DNA of 22,357 bases. Origin: Sulfurovum sp. (GTDB lineage Bacteria > Campylobacterota > Campylobacteria > Campylobacterales > Sulfurovaceae). The translations under genes were made by a program, and so were the position numbers. Below the pieces are notes generated by a model. It worked only from the letters and a program-made list of their open reading frames with translations, was not told the origin of the DNA and made no database searches. Where the stretch lies: contig DQVY01000290.1 in the NCBI GenBank assembly GCA_015661535.1, positions 1 to 22,357 on the forward strand, in the 5' to 3' direction. Shown piece after piece: positions 1 to 7,883 of the stretch (the first letter of the stretch is position 1; each line of letters begins with the position of its first letter).

Positions 1-43
1 TGTTAAGATCTACGGGTGTTAAATTCTCTAAAAACTTACTCAT
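1..43 (-). CDS. rpoC: RNA polymerase beta' subunit, N-terminal 14 codons only (partial)
   Basis: The minus strand opens an ATG at 41-43 that reads MSKFLENLTPVDLN and stays open to the window edge, so only the first 14 codons are present. The identification rests on position directly after rpoB, as expected for the universal rpoB-rpoC pair. The start codon lies inside the last codons of rpoB: the ATG at 43-41 and the rpoB TAA at 38-36 overlap over 8 nt (ATGAGTAA). This implies translational coupling. The product would be the catalytic beta' subunit holding the active-site Mg, but no diagnostic motif is inside the window. Confidence 0.85.
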   Translation of the reverse strand, partial: MSKFLENLTPVDLN

Positions 44-3000
44 TTTCTAACTCCACTTCTTTTTTACTCTCAAATAAATCTACATCTAGACTAAGAGCTT
101 GAAGCTCTTTGGTCAATACGAACATCGTTTCAGGTACACCTGACGCAGGTACAGACTCACCTTTTGTGATGGCTCTGTATGCTTTTGCTCGACCTTCAAC
201 ATCATCTGACTTAATGGTCAGCATCTCTTTCAGGATATGTGCAGCACCATAGGCCTCAAGTGCCCAGACTTCCATCTCCCCAAATCTTTGCCCACCAAAG
301 AGTGCTTTACCGCCAACAGGCTGTTGTGTGACAAGTGAATATGGCCCAGTTGAACGTGCATGCACTTTTTCATCAACCAAGTGGTGAAGTTTAAGCATGT
401 ACATATACCCAACATTCACTCTTTCGATCATCTTCTCACCGGTTCTACCGTCATAAAGATCCATTTTACCATCAGAATCTATTTTTGCCATTTCAAACAA
501 TTTATCGAACTCTTCCTGGTTTGCACCTTCAAACACAGGGGCTGCAAATTTCACACCTTTTGACCAGTCTCTACCATACTTCAATAGATCTTCATCAGAT
601 AGTTTGCCAAGGAACTCTTTTGCATTCATCAATTTTGCCACATCTGAAATGGCTATCATTTTTTCTCTAAGTTCTTTTATGAAATCTTTTTGCTGATCAG
701 CAAACATCACTTCTATTTGCTCTCCCAGTCTTTTACCTACAAGACCAAGGTGCACTTCAAGAATTTGCCCGATGTTCATACGTGAAGGTACCCCAAGTGG
801 ATTCAAGATAAGATCCACCGGTCTTCCATCTGCCATATATGGCATATCGATCTCTGGCACGATGTTGGAAACAATACCTTTATTTCCGTGACGTCCGGCC
901 ATTTTATCACCTACTTTGAGTTTTCTCTTCGTTGCGATATAGATCTTGACCAGCTTGGTCACACCTGAAGGAAGAATATCATCTTTTTCAAGTATGGATA
1001 ACTTCTCTTCATGCTCCACTTTAAGTTTTTTCTTTTGTTTTAAGAAGTAATTTTTAAGCGATTCATACTCATTTTGTACATCGTCTGCATAAAACTGCAC
1101 CACACCACGTAAGGCAAATCTATTGACACCTTTGATCGTTTCTACGTCAATTTTAGAACCCGCTTTATATTCTGTTTCACCTATGGTCGCATCCAAAATC
1201 AATTCCTGATTTGAGAGATAGGTTGCGATACGCAAGATCTCTTCTCTGTCGATCATGAGAAGTTTATCGTGGTGGTCACCGTCCAAGATCGCTTTTTCTT
1301 CTTCATATGCCTGTATAGCACGTGCATCTTTTTCATAGCCTTTTTTAGTAAAGACTTTAATGTCAACAACCACACCTTCCATAGAGGCTGGACAGTAAAG
1401 TGATTTGTTTACCACATGCCCGGCTTTTTCACCAAAGATAGCTCTTAAGAGTCTCTCTTCCGGTGTTGGTTTGATCTCCCCTTTAGGAGAAACCTTACCC
1501 ACAAGGATCATCCCTGCTTTCACATAGGTACCGATTTCAACAATACCTGATTCATCAAGGTGCAGCAACTCATCTTCACGAATATTTGGGATATCACGTG
1601 TGATCTCTTCTGTACCGTGTTTAAGTTCTCTGGCTTCTACCTCTTTTTCATAGGTATGTACAGAAGTAAAGGTATCTTCACGAATGATCTTCTCAGAAAT
1701 AACTACCGCATCTTCGTAGTTGTATCCATACCATGGCATAAATGCAACCATGATATTTTTACCAATGGCAAGCTCACCCTGATCCATGTTCGCACCATCA
1801 GCGATCACTTGCTTGGCTTCAATTTTATCACCCAATTTTACGATAGGCGTTTGTGAGAACGTTGTATTTTGGTTGGTTCTCATATTTTTTTCAAGTGGAT
1901 AATGGTCAATAAATACACCATTTTCATCTTCACCCATGATATAAATATTTTTACCATCAATTTTTTCAACGGTACCTGCACGTTTTGCTTTTACCGCTTC
2001 CCAGGCATCACGAGAAACAATAGCTTCCATACCTGTACCAACAACAGGAGCCTCTGTCTTAAGTAAAGGCACCGCTTGTCGCTGCATGTTTGAACCCATC
2101 AGTGCACGGTTGGCATCATCGTGCTCCAAGAAAGGGATCAGGGCTGCAGCAGAACCAGAGATCATCAATGGAGAGATATCTATAAGGTCTACTCTTTTTG
2201 CTTCATTCAGCTCAATGTTACCATTGAGTCTTGTTTCAATAAGATCTTCAACAATACGTCCATCTTCGCTTACTACGGTTGAAGCAGGAGCGATACACTT
2301 GTCTTCTTCCTGTGTTGCAGTGATATAGATGATCTCATCTGTTACCTGACAATCTTTCACCACTTTATATGGTGCTTCAATAAAGCCGTGTTCATTTACC
2401 TTTGAGTAGGTAGCCAGTGTATTGATCAGACCAATATTCTGACCCTCCGGGGTTTCAATAGGACAGATACGACCGTAATGTGTTGGGTGTACATCCCTTA
2501 CTTCAAATCCGGCTCTCTCTTTCACAAGACCACCTTCACCAAGTGCAGAAAGCCTTCTTTTGTGTGTGACTTCTGACAATGGGTTCGTCTGATCCATAAA
2601 CTGAGACAGCTGTCCTGACGAGAAGAATTCCAAAATAGTATTGGTGATCATTTTAGAGTTCACCAAGTCATGAGGCATCAATTCATCGAGCACGCCGGAC
2701 ACAGTGGTCATCTTGTCTCTGATCGCTTTTTGCATCTTCACAAGACCATTGTGAAGTTCATTTCCAAGAAGCTCACCAATAGCTCTGATTCTTCTGTTCC
2801 CCAAGTGGTCCCTATCATCAATATGTCCTTGACCATTTTTTACTTTGATCAAATATTTTACCGTATTGATAAGATCTTCAGCAGTAAGCACTGTAGCATA
2901 CTCAGGAATATCAAGACCAAGTTTATGGTTCATCTTCATACGACCGACTTTTGTCAGGTCATATCTTTCAGGATCAAAGAAAAGTTGTTTTAAAAATGCT

Positions 3001-4193
3001 TTGGCAGCATCAGGGGTCACAGGTTCACCTGGTCTCATCACTTTATAGATACGAATCGCAGAAAGTACATTCTCATCATCTATTTGCTCTGTCTGCTTTA
3101 ACAGTCTTAAAGACTCGTTATCAGCAATAAAGGCATTAATGATCGATTGATCCGCACCCTCTGCAAGGTCATTGATCACTTCAATTGTATCAATCCCCTG
3201 TTCGATCATCTTTTTAAGTTTTGCTTCATCAAGCGGTGTGACCACATCATAAAGGACTTCTCCGCTCTCCTGATCAATCACTGGTGTAGCCAAGTGTCTT
3301 TCCATCAGTACTTCAAGAGGGTATTCGATCCACTCAAGTCCGGCATCTACAAGTTGCTGTGCTTTTTTCTTTGTCAATCTTTTACCCGCATTGACAACTG
3401 TGTTTCCATCAATATCTTTTACATCATAATCTGCTCTACCGGAAAAATCACTTGCATCAAATCTAGTTAAAAATCTATTGTCTTTTATCGTGATCTCTTT
3501 TGTAGAGTAAAAGAGTTTTACAATATCGTCTTTCGCATAATCCAAGGCTCTGAAAAGAATGGTGACAGGGATCTTTCTTCTTTTGTTGATCCTTGCATAA
3601 AGAATATCTTTTGAATCATACTCAAAATACAACCATGAACCACGGTCAGGAATGATCTGTGCAGAGTAAAGCATACCTGCACCTACTGTTGTTCCCTCTT
3701 CTTCTTTAAAGATAACTCCTGGAGATCTGTGAAGCTGGTTGACGATAACACGCTCAACACCATTCACGACAAAAGAGGTTCTGTCTGTCATTAAAGGGAT
3801 GTCACGGACAAATACTGCCTGCTCTTTGATCTCCTTAGGGTCAAGTTTTTCACCTGTTTTTTCATCTCTGTTCCAGATAGTAAGTGAAATATTCATTTTA
3901 AGAGATACAGAATAGGTAAGACCTCTTTCCATACATTCTCTTACCGTATATTTCGGTTTAAGTATCTCAGAGTTTTTATAGTTTAGGGTAAGTCTGTTTT
4001 GCTGGTCATGGATAGGGAAAGAAGATCTGAATACTTTTTCCAAAGTAGAGTTTTTTCTATCTTTTTCGCCTAACATTAAAAAGTTTTCGTAACTTTTTTG
4101 TTGAAGTTGAAGTAGGTTTGGAATTTCAATTTCTCTAGGTGTTTTAGAAAAATCAACACGAAGTCTGTTACCAGAATGCAAAGAATTTAGCAT
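36..4193 (-). CDS. rpoB: DNA-directed RNA polymerase subunit beta
   Basis: Full-length beta subunit of 1385 aa, about the usual bacterial size. It forms the core enzyme with alpha and beta' and carries the rifampicin pocket. The recognisable central block contains GQLSQFMDQTNPLSEVTHKR followed by ERAGFEVRDVHPTHYGR and CPIETPEGQNIGLI. Serine, histidine and aspartate at the classical rifampicin positions (E. coli 531, 526 and 516) look wild type. A glutamate replaces the proline of the E. coli GPGG loop (GEGG here). The C-terminal part has KVGDKMAGRHGNKG and QPVGGKALFGGQRFGEME, both standard. The start is an ATG preceded by AAGGA six bases upstream. A 192-nt leader separates it from rplL. It overlaps rpoC by 8 nt but is not fused to it, unlike the rpoBC fusion known in Helicobacter. 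Confidence 0.99.
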   Translation of the reverse strand: MLNSLHSGNRLRVDFSKTPREIEIPNLLQLQQKSYENFLMLGEKDRKNSTLEKVFRSSFPIHDQQNRLTLNYKNSEILKPKYTVRECMERGLTYSVSLKMNISLTIWNRDEKTGEKLDPKEIKEQAVFVRDIPLMTDRTSFVVNGVERVIVNQLHRSPGVIFKEEEGTTVGAGMLYSAQIIPDRGSWLYFEYDSKDILYARINKRRKIPVTILFRALDYAKDDIVKLFYSTKEITIKDNRFLTRFDASDFSGRADYDVKDIDGNTVVNAGKRLTKKKAQQLVDAGLEWIEYPLEVLMERHLATPVIDQESGEVLYDVVTPLDEAKLKKMIEQGIDTIEVINDLAEGADQSIINAFIADNESLRLLKQTEQIDDENVLSAIRIYKVMRPGEPVTPDAAKAFLKQLFFDPERYDLTKVGRMKMNHKLGLDIPEYATVLTAEDLINTVKYLIKVKNGQGHIDDRDHLGNRRIRAIGELLGNELHNGLVKMQKAIRDKMTTVSGVLDELMPHDLVNSKMITNTILEFFSSGQLSQFMDQTNPLSEVTHKRRLSALGEGGLVKERAGFEVRDVHPTHYGRICPIETPEGQNIGLINTLATYSKVNEHGFIEAPYKVVKDCQVTDEIIYITATQEEDKCIAPASTVVSEDGRIVEDLIETRLNGNIELNEAKRVDLIDISPLMISGSAAALIPFLEHDDANRALMGSNMQRQAVPLLKTEAPVVGTGMEAIVSRDAWEAVKAKRAGTVEKIDGKNIYIMGEDENGVFIDHYPLEKNMRTNQNTTFSQTPIVKLGDKIEAKQVIADGANMDQGELAIGKNIMVAFMPWYGYNYEDAVVISEKIIREDTFTSVHTYEKEVEARELKHGTEEITRDIPNIREDELLHLDESGIVEIGTYVKAGMILVGKVSPKGEIKPTPEERLLRAIFGEKAGHVVNKSLYCPASMEGVVVDIKVFTKKGYEKDARAIQAYEEEKAILDGDHHDKLLMIDREEILRIATYLSNQELILDATIGETEYKAGSKIDVETIKGVNRFALRGVVQFYADDVQNEYESLKNYFLKQKKKLKVEHEEKLSILEKDDILPSGVTKLVKIYIATKRKLKVGDKMAGRHGNKGIVSNIVPEIDMPYMADGRPVDLILNPLGVPSRMNIGQILEVHLGLVGKRLGEQIEVMFADQQKDFIKELREKMIAISDVAKLMNAKEFLGKLSDEDLLKYGRDWSKGVKFAAPVFEGANQEEFDKLFEMAKIDSDGKMDLYDGRTGEKMIERVNVGYMYMLKLHHLVDEKVHARSTGPYSLVTQQPVGGKALFGGQRFGEMEVWALEAYGAAHILKEMLTIKSDDVEGRAKAYRAITKGESVPASGVPETMFVLTKELQALSLDVDLFESKKEVELENE

Positions 4194-4344
4194 GTTTGTC
4201 CTTGTAGTGGTGTTAGTAAATGGTTTAAGTATTAATATCGTTTGTCTAGAATCGGTCTAGTATTACTTGATACACAAAGAAACTATTAGAGGAGGGTATG
4301 AAATGTCTCCGAATAGCTTTTATGAATACCCAGGTAGATTGGAT

Positions 4345-4369
4345 GAGCTTAGGCACAGGGCCTAAACTC
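4345..4369 (-). other. Hairpin in the rplL-rpoB intergenic region (attenuator or processing site candidate)
   Basis: A 10-bp stem (GAGTTTAGGC with GCCTAAGCTC, one G-T wobble on the transcript) closes a 5-nt loop. No uridine tract follows, so it does not look like a full terminator. In E. coli the rplL-rpoB gap holds a partial terminator and an RNase III site; a similar role is inferred from position only. Confidence 0.5.
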
Positions 4370-4370
4370 G

Positions 4371-4394
4371 CTTAAATAAGATGACTTATTTAAG
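4371..4394 (-). other. AT-rich hairpin overlapping the rplL stop codon
   Basis: CTTAAATAAG and its exact reverse complement are separated by 4 nt. The arm includes the last codons and the TAA stop of rplL (4386-4388). It lies one base away from the hairpin at 4345-4369, so the two form a tandem that could stack. Confidence 0.5.
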
Positions 4395-4757
4395 TTCACA
4401 AGAAGCACCAGCTTCTTCGATTTGTTTTTTGAACTCTTCAGCTTCGTCTTTAGATACACCCTCTTTAAGTACAGATGGTACCTCTTCAACTGCTGCTTTT
4501 GCTTCTTTAAGTCCAAGACCTGTAATAGCTCTTACTACTTTAATAGCATTGATCTTTTTCTCCCCAGCACTTGTAAGTACCACGTTAAACTCTGTTTGCT
4601 CTTCAGCAGCTTCGCCACCTGCAGCAGGTCCGCCAGCTACTACAGTAGCTTGCGCAGATACGCCAAATTTTTCTTCAAATTCTTTTACAAGCTCAGAAAG
4701 CTCAAGTACTGACATGTTTGAGATAAACTCAAGAACATCTTCTTTAGTTGTTGCCAT
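4386..4757 (-). CDS. rplL: 50S ribosomal protein L7/L12
   Basis: 123 aa, the normal length for L7/L12, the multicopy stalk protein that recruits elongation and initiation factors. The N-terminal dimerisation helix region (about 1-35) contains SVLELSELVKEFEEKFGV. An Ala/Gly-rich hinge follows (AGGPAAGGEAAEE, about 41-53), then the globular C-terminal domain with EKKINAIKVVRAITGLGLKE and ending in a cysteine-containing CELK. The start is an ATG preceded by AAGGA. It lies 75 nt downstream of rplJ and 192 nt before rpoB, in the standard order. A tandem hairpin begins at its stop codon. Confidence 0.99.
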   Translation of the reverse strand: MATTKEDVLEFISNMSVLELSELVKEFEEKFGVSAQATVVAGGPAAGGEAAEEQTEFNVVLTSAGEKKINAIKVVRAITGLGLKEAKAAVEEVPSVLKEGVSKDEAEEFKKQIEEAGASCELK

Positions 4758-4809
4758 TTTTAATTCCTTAAAATATATGTTATAAATGCCATTGCATTTT
4801 TAAATCAAA

Positions 4810-4825
4810 AGAGCCTTGTGGCTCT
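4810..4825 (-). terminator. Weak hairpin between rplJ and rplL
   Basis: On the minus strand AGAGCC-ACAA-GGCTCT is followed by TTTGATTT. The 6-bp stem with a short T-rich tail resembles a weak intrinsic terminator or attenuator 8 nt after the rplJ stop. Because L7/L12 is needed in excess over L10, a stabilising or processing hairpin is as likely as termination. Confidence 0.4.
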
Positions 4826-4832
4826 CACCACG

Positions 4833-5318
4833 CTACGCCTCTTCTTCTTTTTTAGTTGCAAGTGCCTGCATACCAATTGTAAAGTTTTGTACCGGTGCAT
4901 TCCAAACATTAAGAAGCATACCAATAAGTACATCTCTAGTAGGAAGTTTAGCCATTGCATTAATGGTCTCCATACTAGCAACTTCACCCTGGATCAATCC
5001 AGTTTTAATAGAAAAAGTCTCTTTAAATTCAGTTGCTGCTTTGTCTGCGATTTTACAAGGCGTTACTTGCGCATCACCCCAGATCACAAGGTTTGTATCT
5101 GTAAAATCAACTACTTCACAACCTGCATTTTTCAATGCTATCATTGCCAGTTTGTTTTTAACAACCTGTACTTTTGTATCTTCATCTTTTGCAAGATTTC
5201 TTACGATCTCAAGATTTTCAACAGTCATACCTTTGTAATCACAAACGATAATCGCACCAGCATCTTTGAATTCAGCTGTCATCTCTGCAACCAATTCTTC
5301 TTTTCTAGTTCTAGTCAT
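4833..5318 (-). CDS. rplJ: 50S ribosomal protein L10
   Basis: 161 aa, typical of L10, the base of the ribosomal stalk that anchors L7/L12 dimers. The N-terminus MTRTRKEELVAEMTAEFKDA and the central VKNKLAMIALKN region are characteristic of L10. The C-terminal helix is the expected L7/L12-binding part and ends in an acidic KKEEEA tail. The ATG is preceded by a strong GGAAGGAG. An L10-type structured leader lies immediately upstream (5339-5415), so autogenous repression by the L10-L12 complex is likely. It sits between rplA and rplL as in most bacteria. Confidence 0.98.
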   Translation of the reverse strand: MTRTRKEELVAEMTAEFKDAGAIIVCDYKGMTVENLEIVRNLAKDEDTKVQVVKNKLAMIALKNAGCEVVDFTDTNLVIWGDAQVTPCKIADKAATEFKETFSIKTGLIQGEVASMETINAMAKLPTRDVLIGMLLNVWNAPVQNFTIGMQALATKKEEEA

Positions 5319-5338
5319 ATATTCTCCTTCCGATCTCT

Positions 5339-5415
5339 AAAAGGGTACAAGCCTTGATGAACAATGCCTGCACGCCTACTCTTTCAAGTAGACTAATTAA
5401 GCCTTCGCCCCTTTT
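5339..5415 (-). promoter_or_regulatory. Putative L10 ribosomal protein leader
   Basis: The region before rplJ folds into a long-range stem, AAAAGGG (5415-5409) with CCCTTTT (5345-5339). It encloses a hairpin CTACT-TGAAAG-AGTAG (5391-5376) and AAGGC/GCAGGC-rich junction sequences that resemble the kink-turn L10-leader class. An 18-nt perfect palindrome (5415-5432, TATCTTAGATCTAAGATA) lies directly upstream. The role in autoregulation is inferred from the family; the helices are seen in the sequence. Confidence 0.6.
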
Positions 5416-5510
5416 ATCTTAGATCTAAGATATGAACCAAATGGTCCTATGAGTAGTAAAAATTACTCTCAAATAAAAACTACTTTTAGTTCTTGTTTGA
5501 AACTAATCAC

Positions 5511-5533
5511 AAGAAAGGCCGAAGCCTGTTCTT
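5511..5533 (-). terminator. Hairpin after rplA (possible attenuator between the L11 and L10 operons)
   Basis: On the minus strand AAGAA-C-AGGC, tetraloop TTCG, GCCT-TTCTT forms a 9-bp stem with one bulged C and a stable UUCG loop. It overlaps the rplA TAA stop. No long T-run follows. It marks the boundary where E. coli has separate rplKA and rplJL-rpoBC promoters. Confidence 0.5.
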
Positions 5534-6242
5534 ATTTTGCTTTAATGTCCATTACTTCCGCTGTATCAAGCGTAATAGATGGACTCATAGTTAATGAGAT
5601 CGCTGCATTTGCAATATATCTGCCTTTTGCAGATGCAGGTTTTGCTTTATTGATCACTTCTACAAGTGTTACAAAGTTTTCTTTGATCGCTTCTTCTGAG
5701 AAAGAAATTTTACCAATGCCCGCATGGATGTTACCTTTTTTGTCTACTCTAAAGTTAACCTGTCCGCCTTTTGCATTTTCAACGGCTTTAGCCACATCCA
5801 TTGTTACCGTTCCTGTTTTAGGGTTTGGCATAAGACCTTTTGGTCCAAGGATTCTTGCCACTTTACCAAGTACACCCATCATATCCGGTGTAGAGATTAC
5901 GATATCAAAATCGATTTTACCCGCTTGAATATCTTCAATAAGATCTGCAGCACCAACAAGGTCAGCACCTGCTGCTTTTGCTTCATCCGCTTTCGCATCT
6001 TTAGCAAATACTGCTACTCTTACTGTTTTACCAGTTCCATGAGGAAGAACAACTGATCCTCTCACCATCTGATCTGCATGTCTTGGGTCAACATTCAGGT
6101 TAAATGCCACTTCAACTGTTTCATCAAACTTTGCTGACTTAAGTTCTTTAAGTGTTTTCATTGCTTCATCAACACTATACGCTTTAGCTACATCTACTTT
6201 TTTAAGTAATGCTTCTCTTCTTTTACTTGGTTTTTTTGCCAT
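5532..6242 (-). CDS. rplA: 50S ribosomal protein L1
   Basis: 236 aa, the normal L1 length. L1 forms the mobile stalk at the E site that moves deacylated tRNA and commonly represses its own operon. Recognisable segments are the N-terminal KRREALLKKVD and VEVAFNLNVDPRHADQMVRG. Next come VLPHGTGKTVRVAVF and the domain II segment ILGPKGLMPNPKTGTV with its invariant GPKGLMPNPK. The C-terminus reads ISLTMSPSITLDT. The ATG is preceded by GGAG. It follows rplK after 81 nt and is separated from rplJ by the L10 leader region. Confidence 0.99.
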   Translation of the reverse strand: MAKKPSKRREALLKKVDVAKAYSVDEAMKTLKELKSAKFDETVEVAFNLNVDPRHADQMVRGSVVLPHGTGKTVRVAVFAKDAKADEAKAAGADLVGAADLIEDIQAGKIDFDIVISTPDMMGVLGKVARILGPKGLMPNPKTGTVTMDVAKAVENAKGGQVNFRVDKKGNIHAGIGKISFSEEAIKENFVTLVEVINKAKPASAKGRYIANAAISLTMSPSITLDTAEVMDIKAK

Positions 6243-6323
6243 TTTATTTCTCCGCTTTATGCTCCCACATTTTTAAATCATGTGGTTAAGATTAATTATA
6301 AACTTTCATAGCCAGTCAAATGA

Positions 6324-6749
6324 CTAGTCTACGATTTCAACACCCATAGATCTACAAGAACCCGCAAGGATATTTGCTGCCATATCTCTGTCGTTTGTAT
6401 TCATGTCTACCATTTTCTGATCAATGATTTCATCAAGTTTTGCTTTGGTAATAGACCCTACTTTGTTAAGAAGTGGATTATCTGTACCTTTTTTAAGCCC
6501 TGCGGCTTTTAAGATAAGATCACTTGCCGGTGGTTGTTTTGTTTCAAATGTAAAACTTCTGTCAGCATACACTGTTACGATCACAGGGATCTTGAAACCC
6601 ATTTTATCTTTTGTTTTTTCATTAAATGCTTTACAAAACTCCATGATGTTTACACCACGTTGTCCTAGTGCAGGACCTACTGGTGGTGACGGGTTTGCTG
6701 ATCCGGCGGGGATCATCATTTTGAACTTTTCAGTTATTTTTTTTGCCAT
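6324..6749 (-). CDS. rplK: 50S ribosomal protein L11
   Basis: 141 aa, the expected length. L11 binds the GTPase-associated centre of 23S rRNA and is the thiostrepton contact. The N-terminal MIPAGSANPSPPVGPALGQR segment is diagnostic, with conserved prolines at about 19-27. The central FETKQPPASDLILKAAG and the C-terminal ILAGSCRSMGVEI are also standard. An AAGGAAG ribosome-binding site precedes the ATG. It lies 65 nt after nusG. A small inverted repeat (AGTCA-TT-TGACT) begins just past the stop. Confidence 0.99.
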   Translation of the reverse strand: MAKKITEKFKMMIPAGSANPSPPVGPALGQRGVNIMEFCKAFNEKTKDKMGFKIPVIVTVYADRSFTFETKQPPASDLILKAAGLKKGTDNPLLNKVGSITKAKLDEIIDQKMVDMNTNDRDMAANILAGSCRSMGVEIVD

Positions 6750-6814
6750 CTGTTCTTCCTTAAATGTAATTTGATTTTCTGTTTTAAGTCCTAAAATCGG
6801 AGACTAGAGAAAGA

Positions 6815-7345
6815 TTAAAGAATTTTCTCTACTTCTGTGTAGTCGATCTCAATAGGCGTGTTCCTACCAAAGATAGAAACATTCAACTTCAGTTTCCCAT
6901 GGTCAAGATCATACTCTTCTACCATACCTGTAAAGTTGGAGAATGAGCCGTTTACAATACGTACCATCTCACCTGTTTCAAAATCAACTTTAGGACGTGG
7001 TGCTTTTTTCTGCTCCACTCGGTCCAGAATATTTTTAATATCTGCATCTGTTAATGCAGTAGGTGTCTTTTGTTCACCGATAAATCTAGATACTCTCGGC
7101 AAAGACTGTATCTTGTGCCAAAGGTCAGTATCCAGGTCTATATGTGCGAAAGCATACCCCGAATACAATGTTCTCTCTGTAATTTTTTTCTCGCCATTCT
7201 TGACTTCAATCACTTCTTCTGTAGGGACAACGATACGTTCAACTTTATCTTCGATACCATGATCGATAATAAGTTGTTCTATTGCTCTCTTTACAGCTTG
7301 TTCCGATCCTGAATATGTTTGAATTGCATACCATTGAAAAGCCAT
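6815..7345 (-). CDS. nusG: Transcription termination/antitermination factor NusG
   Basis: 176 aa, standard for NusG, which binds RNA polymerase and links it to Rho or to the ribosome through S10. The NGN domain (about 1-115) begins with FQWYAIQTYSGSEQAVKRAI and includes SGYAFAHIDLDTDLWHKIQ and PRVSRFIGEQKTPTALTDAD. The C-terminal KOW domain has GEMVRIVNGSFSNFTGMVEE. The ATG is preceded by AGGAT and lies 8 nt downstream of the secE stop, so the two are almost certainly co-translated. No frame or residue anomaly is visible. Confidence 0.98.
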   Translation of the reverse strand: MAFQWYAIQTYSGSEQAVKRAIEQLIIDHGIEDKVERIVVPTEEVIEVKNGEKKITERTLYSGYAFAHIDLDTDLWHKIQSLPRVSRFIGEQKTPTALTDADIKNILDRVEQKKAPRPKVDFETGEMVRIVNGSFSNFTGMVEEYDLDHGKLKLNVSIFGRNTPIEIDYTEVEKIL

Positions 7346-7353
7346 TGTTTATC

Positions 7354-7533
7354 CTATAAAACTGATGCTACGATTGATGACATCAAAAAGTCAACCAACG
7401 CTAAAAATATTGATATCACAGTCACTACGAGAACAACTGCTAAAAATGCTTGTCTAACTTGTACTTTTGTTGGAAATATTACTTTATGGATCTCCGCTCT
7501 CGCGTTTGTTATAAATGTTGAAATTGTTCCCAT
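7354..7533 (-). CDS. secE: Preprotein translocase subunit SecE
   Basis: 59 aa, the short single-span SecE type common outside the enterics. SecE clamps SecY in the inner-membrane SecYEG channel. The N-terminal amphipathic part contains ARAEIHKVIFPTKVQVRQ, where the K-V-x-x-P-T motif is typical. One transmembrane segment follows (about residues 30-55, AFLAVVLVVTVISIFLALVD). I chose the ATG at 7533, which follows AAGGT. The frame is open ten codons further, but that would run into the CCA end of the tRNA-Trp gene. It sits between tRNA-Trp and nusG as in most proteobacteria. Confidence 0.93.
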   Translation of the reverse strand: MGTISTFITNARAEIHKVIFPTKVQVRQAFLAVVLVVTVISIFLALVDFLMSSIVASVL

Positions 7534-7552
7534 ATTTGTTACCTTATTATTG

Positions 7553-7628
7553 TGGCAGGCCAAGAGGGACTCGAACCCACGGCACCTGGTTTTGGAGACC
7601 AGTGCTCTACCAACTGAGCTATTGGCCT
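7553..7628 (-). tRNA. tRNA-Trp (anticodon CCA)
   Basis: 76 nt including an encoded CCA end. Acceptor arms are AGGCCAA and TTGGCCT with discriminator G. The anticodon stem-loop is CTGGT-CTCCAAA-ACCAG, giving CCA. The T-loop is GGTTCGAGTCC-like. It lies between rpmG and secE, an arrangement widely conserved in bacteria. Confidence 0.98.
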
Positions 7629-7678
7629 AAAATGATACCAATGGATAAATCCACCGGTATCTTAACAAAAGTCTCCAC

Positions 7679-7831
7679 TTACAGCTTCATCTCTTTATGT
7701 ATTGTGTGGCATTTACACCATTTACAATACTTTTTGAGTGCAAGTTTCTCTGTTGTTGTTTTTTTATTCTTAGTGGTGTGATAGTTACGTCTTGTACATT
7801 TCTCACAACCTAAGTGAACTGTTTCTCTCAT
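7679..7831 (-). CDS. rpmG: 50S ribosomal protein L33
   Basis: A 50-aa ORF on the minus strand beginning MRETVHLGCEKCTRRNYHTT and ending KCHTIHKEMKL. It is a zinc-ribbon (C+) form of L33: CxxC at residues 9 and 12 and a second CxxC at 36 and 39, with one further Cys at 41. The TTKNKK segment is a family hallmark. The ATG is preceded by AGGAG six bases upstream. It lies between tuf (52-nt gap) and tRNA-Trp (50-nt gap), the usual place for rpmG before secE. The four-cysteine zinc-binding form implies a standard structural role at the ribosomal E site. Confidence 0.97.
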   Translation of the reverse strand: MRETVHLGCEKCTRRNYHTTKNKKTTTEKLALKKYCKWCKCHTIHKEMKL

Positions 7832-7855
7832 TGTTATCTCCTATGATAAGTGCGC

Positions 7856-7872
7856 AAGAGGAAAATCCTCTT
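7856..7872 (-). other. Intergenic hairpin between tuf and rpmG
   Basis: On the minus strand AAGAGGA-TTT-TCCTCTT, a perfect 7-bp stem with a 3-nt loop, lies just after the tuf stop. No T-tract follows, so it looks like an mRNA stabiliser or processing point that may separate abundant tuf message from downstream genes. Confidence 0.45.
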
Positions 7873-7883
7873 ACAGTGTTTTC

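Noticed and set aside
4381..4785. 134-codon plus-strand ORF rich in Ser/Ala opposite rplL
   Set aside because: It is the antisense frame of a strongly biased ribosomal protein gene; no ribosome-binding site, no recognisable motif.
5449..5928. 159-codon plus-strand ORF opposite rplA
   Set aside because: Antisense shadow of rplA with no independent support.
7534..7563. Longer secE start ten codons upstream
   Set aside because: It would overlap the CCA end of tRNA-Trp and lacks a ribosome-binding site, whereas the ATG at 7533 has AAGGT and gives the family's normal N-terminus.
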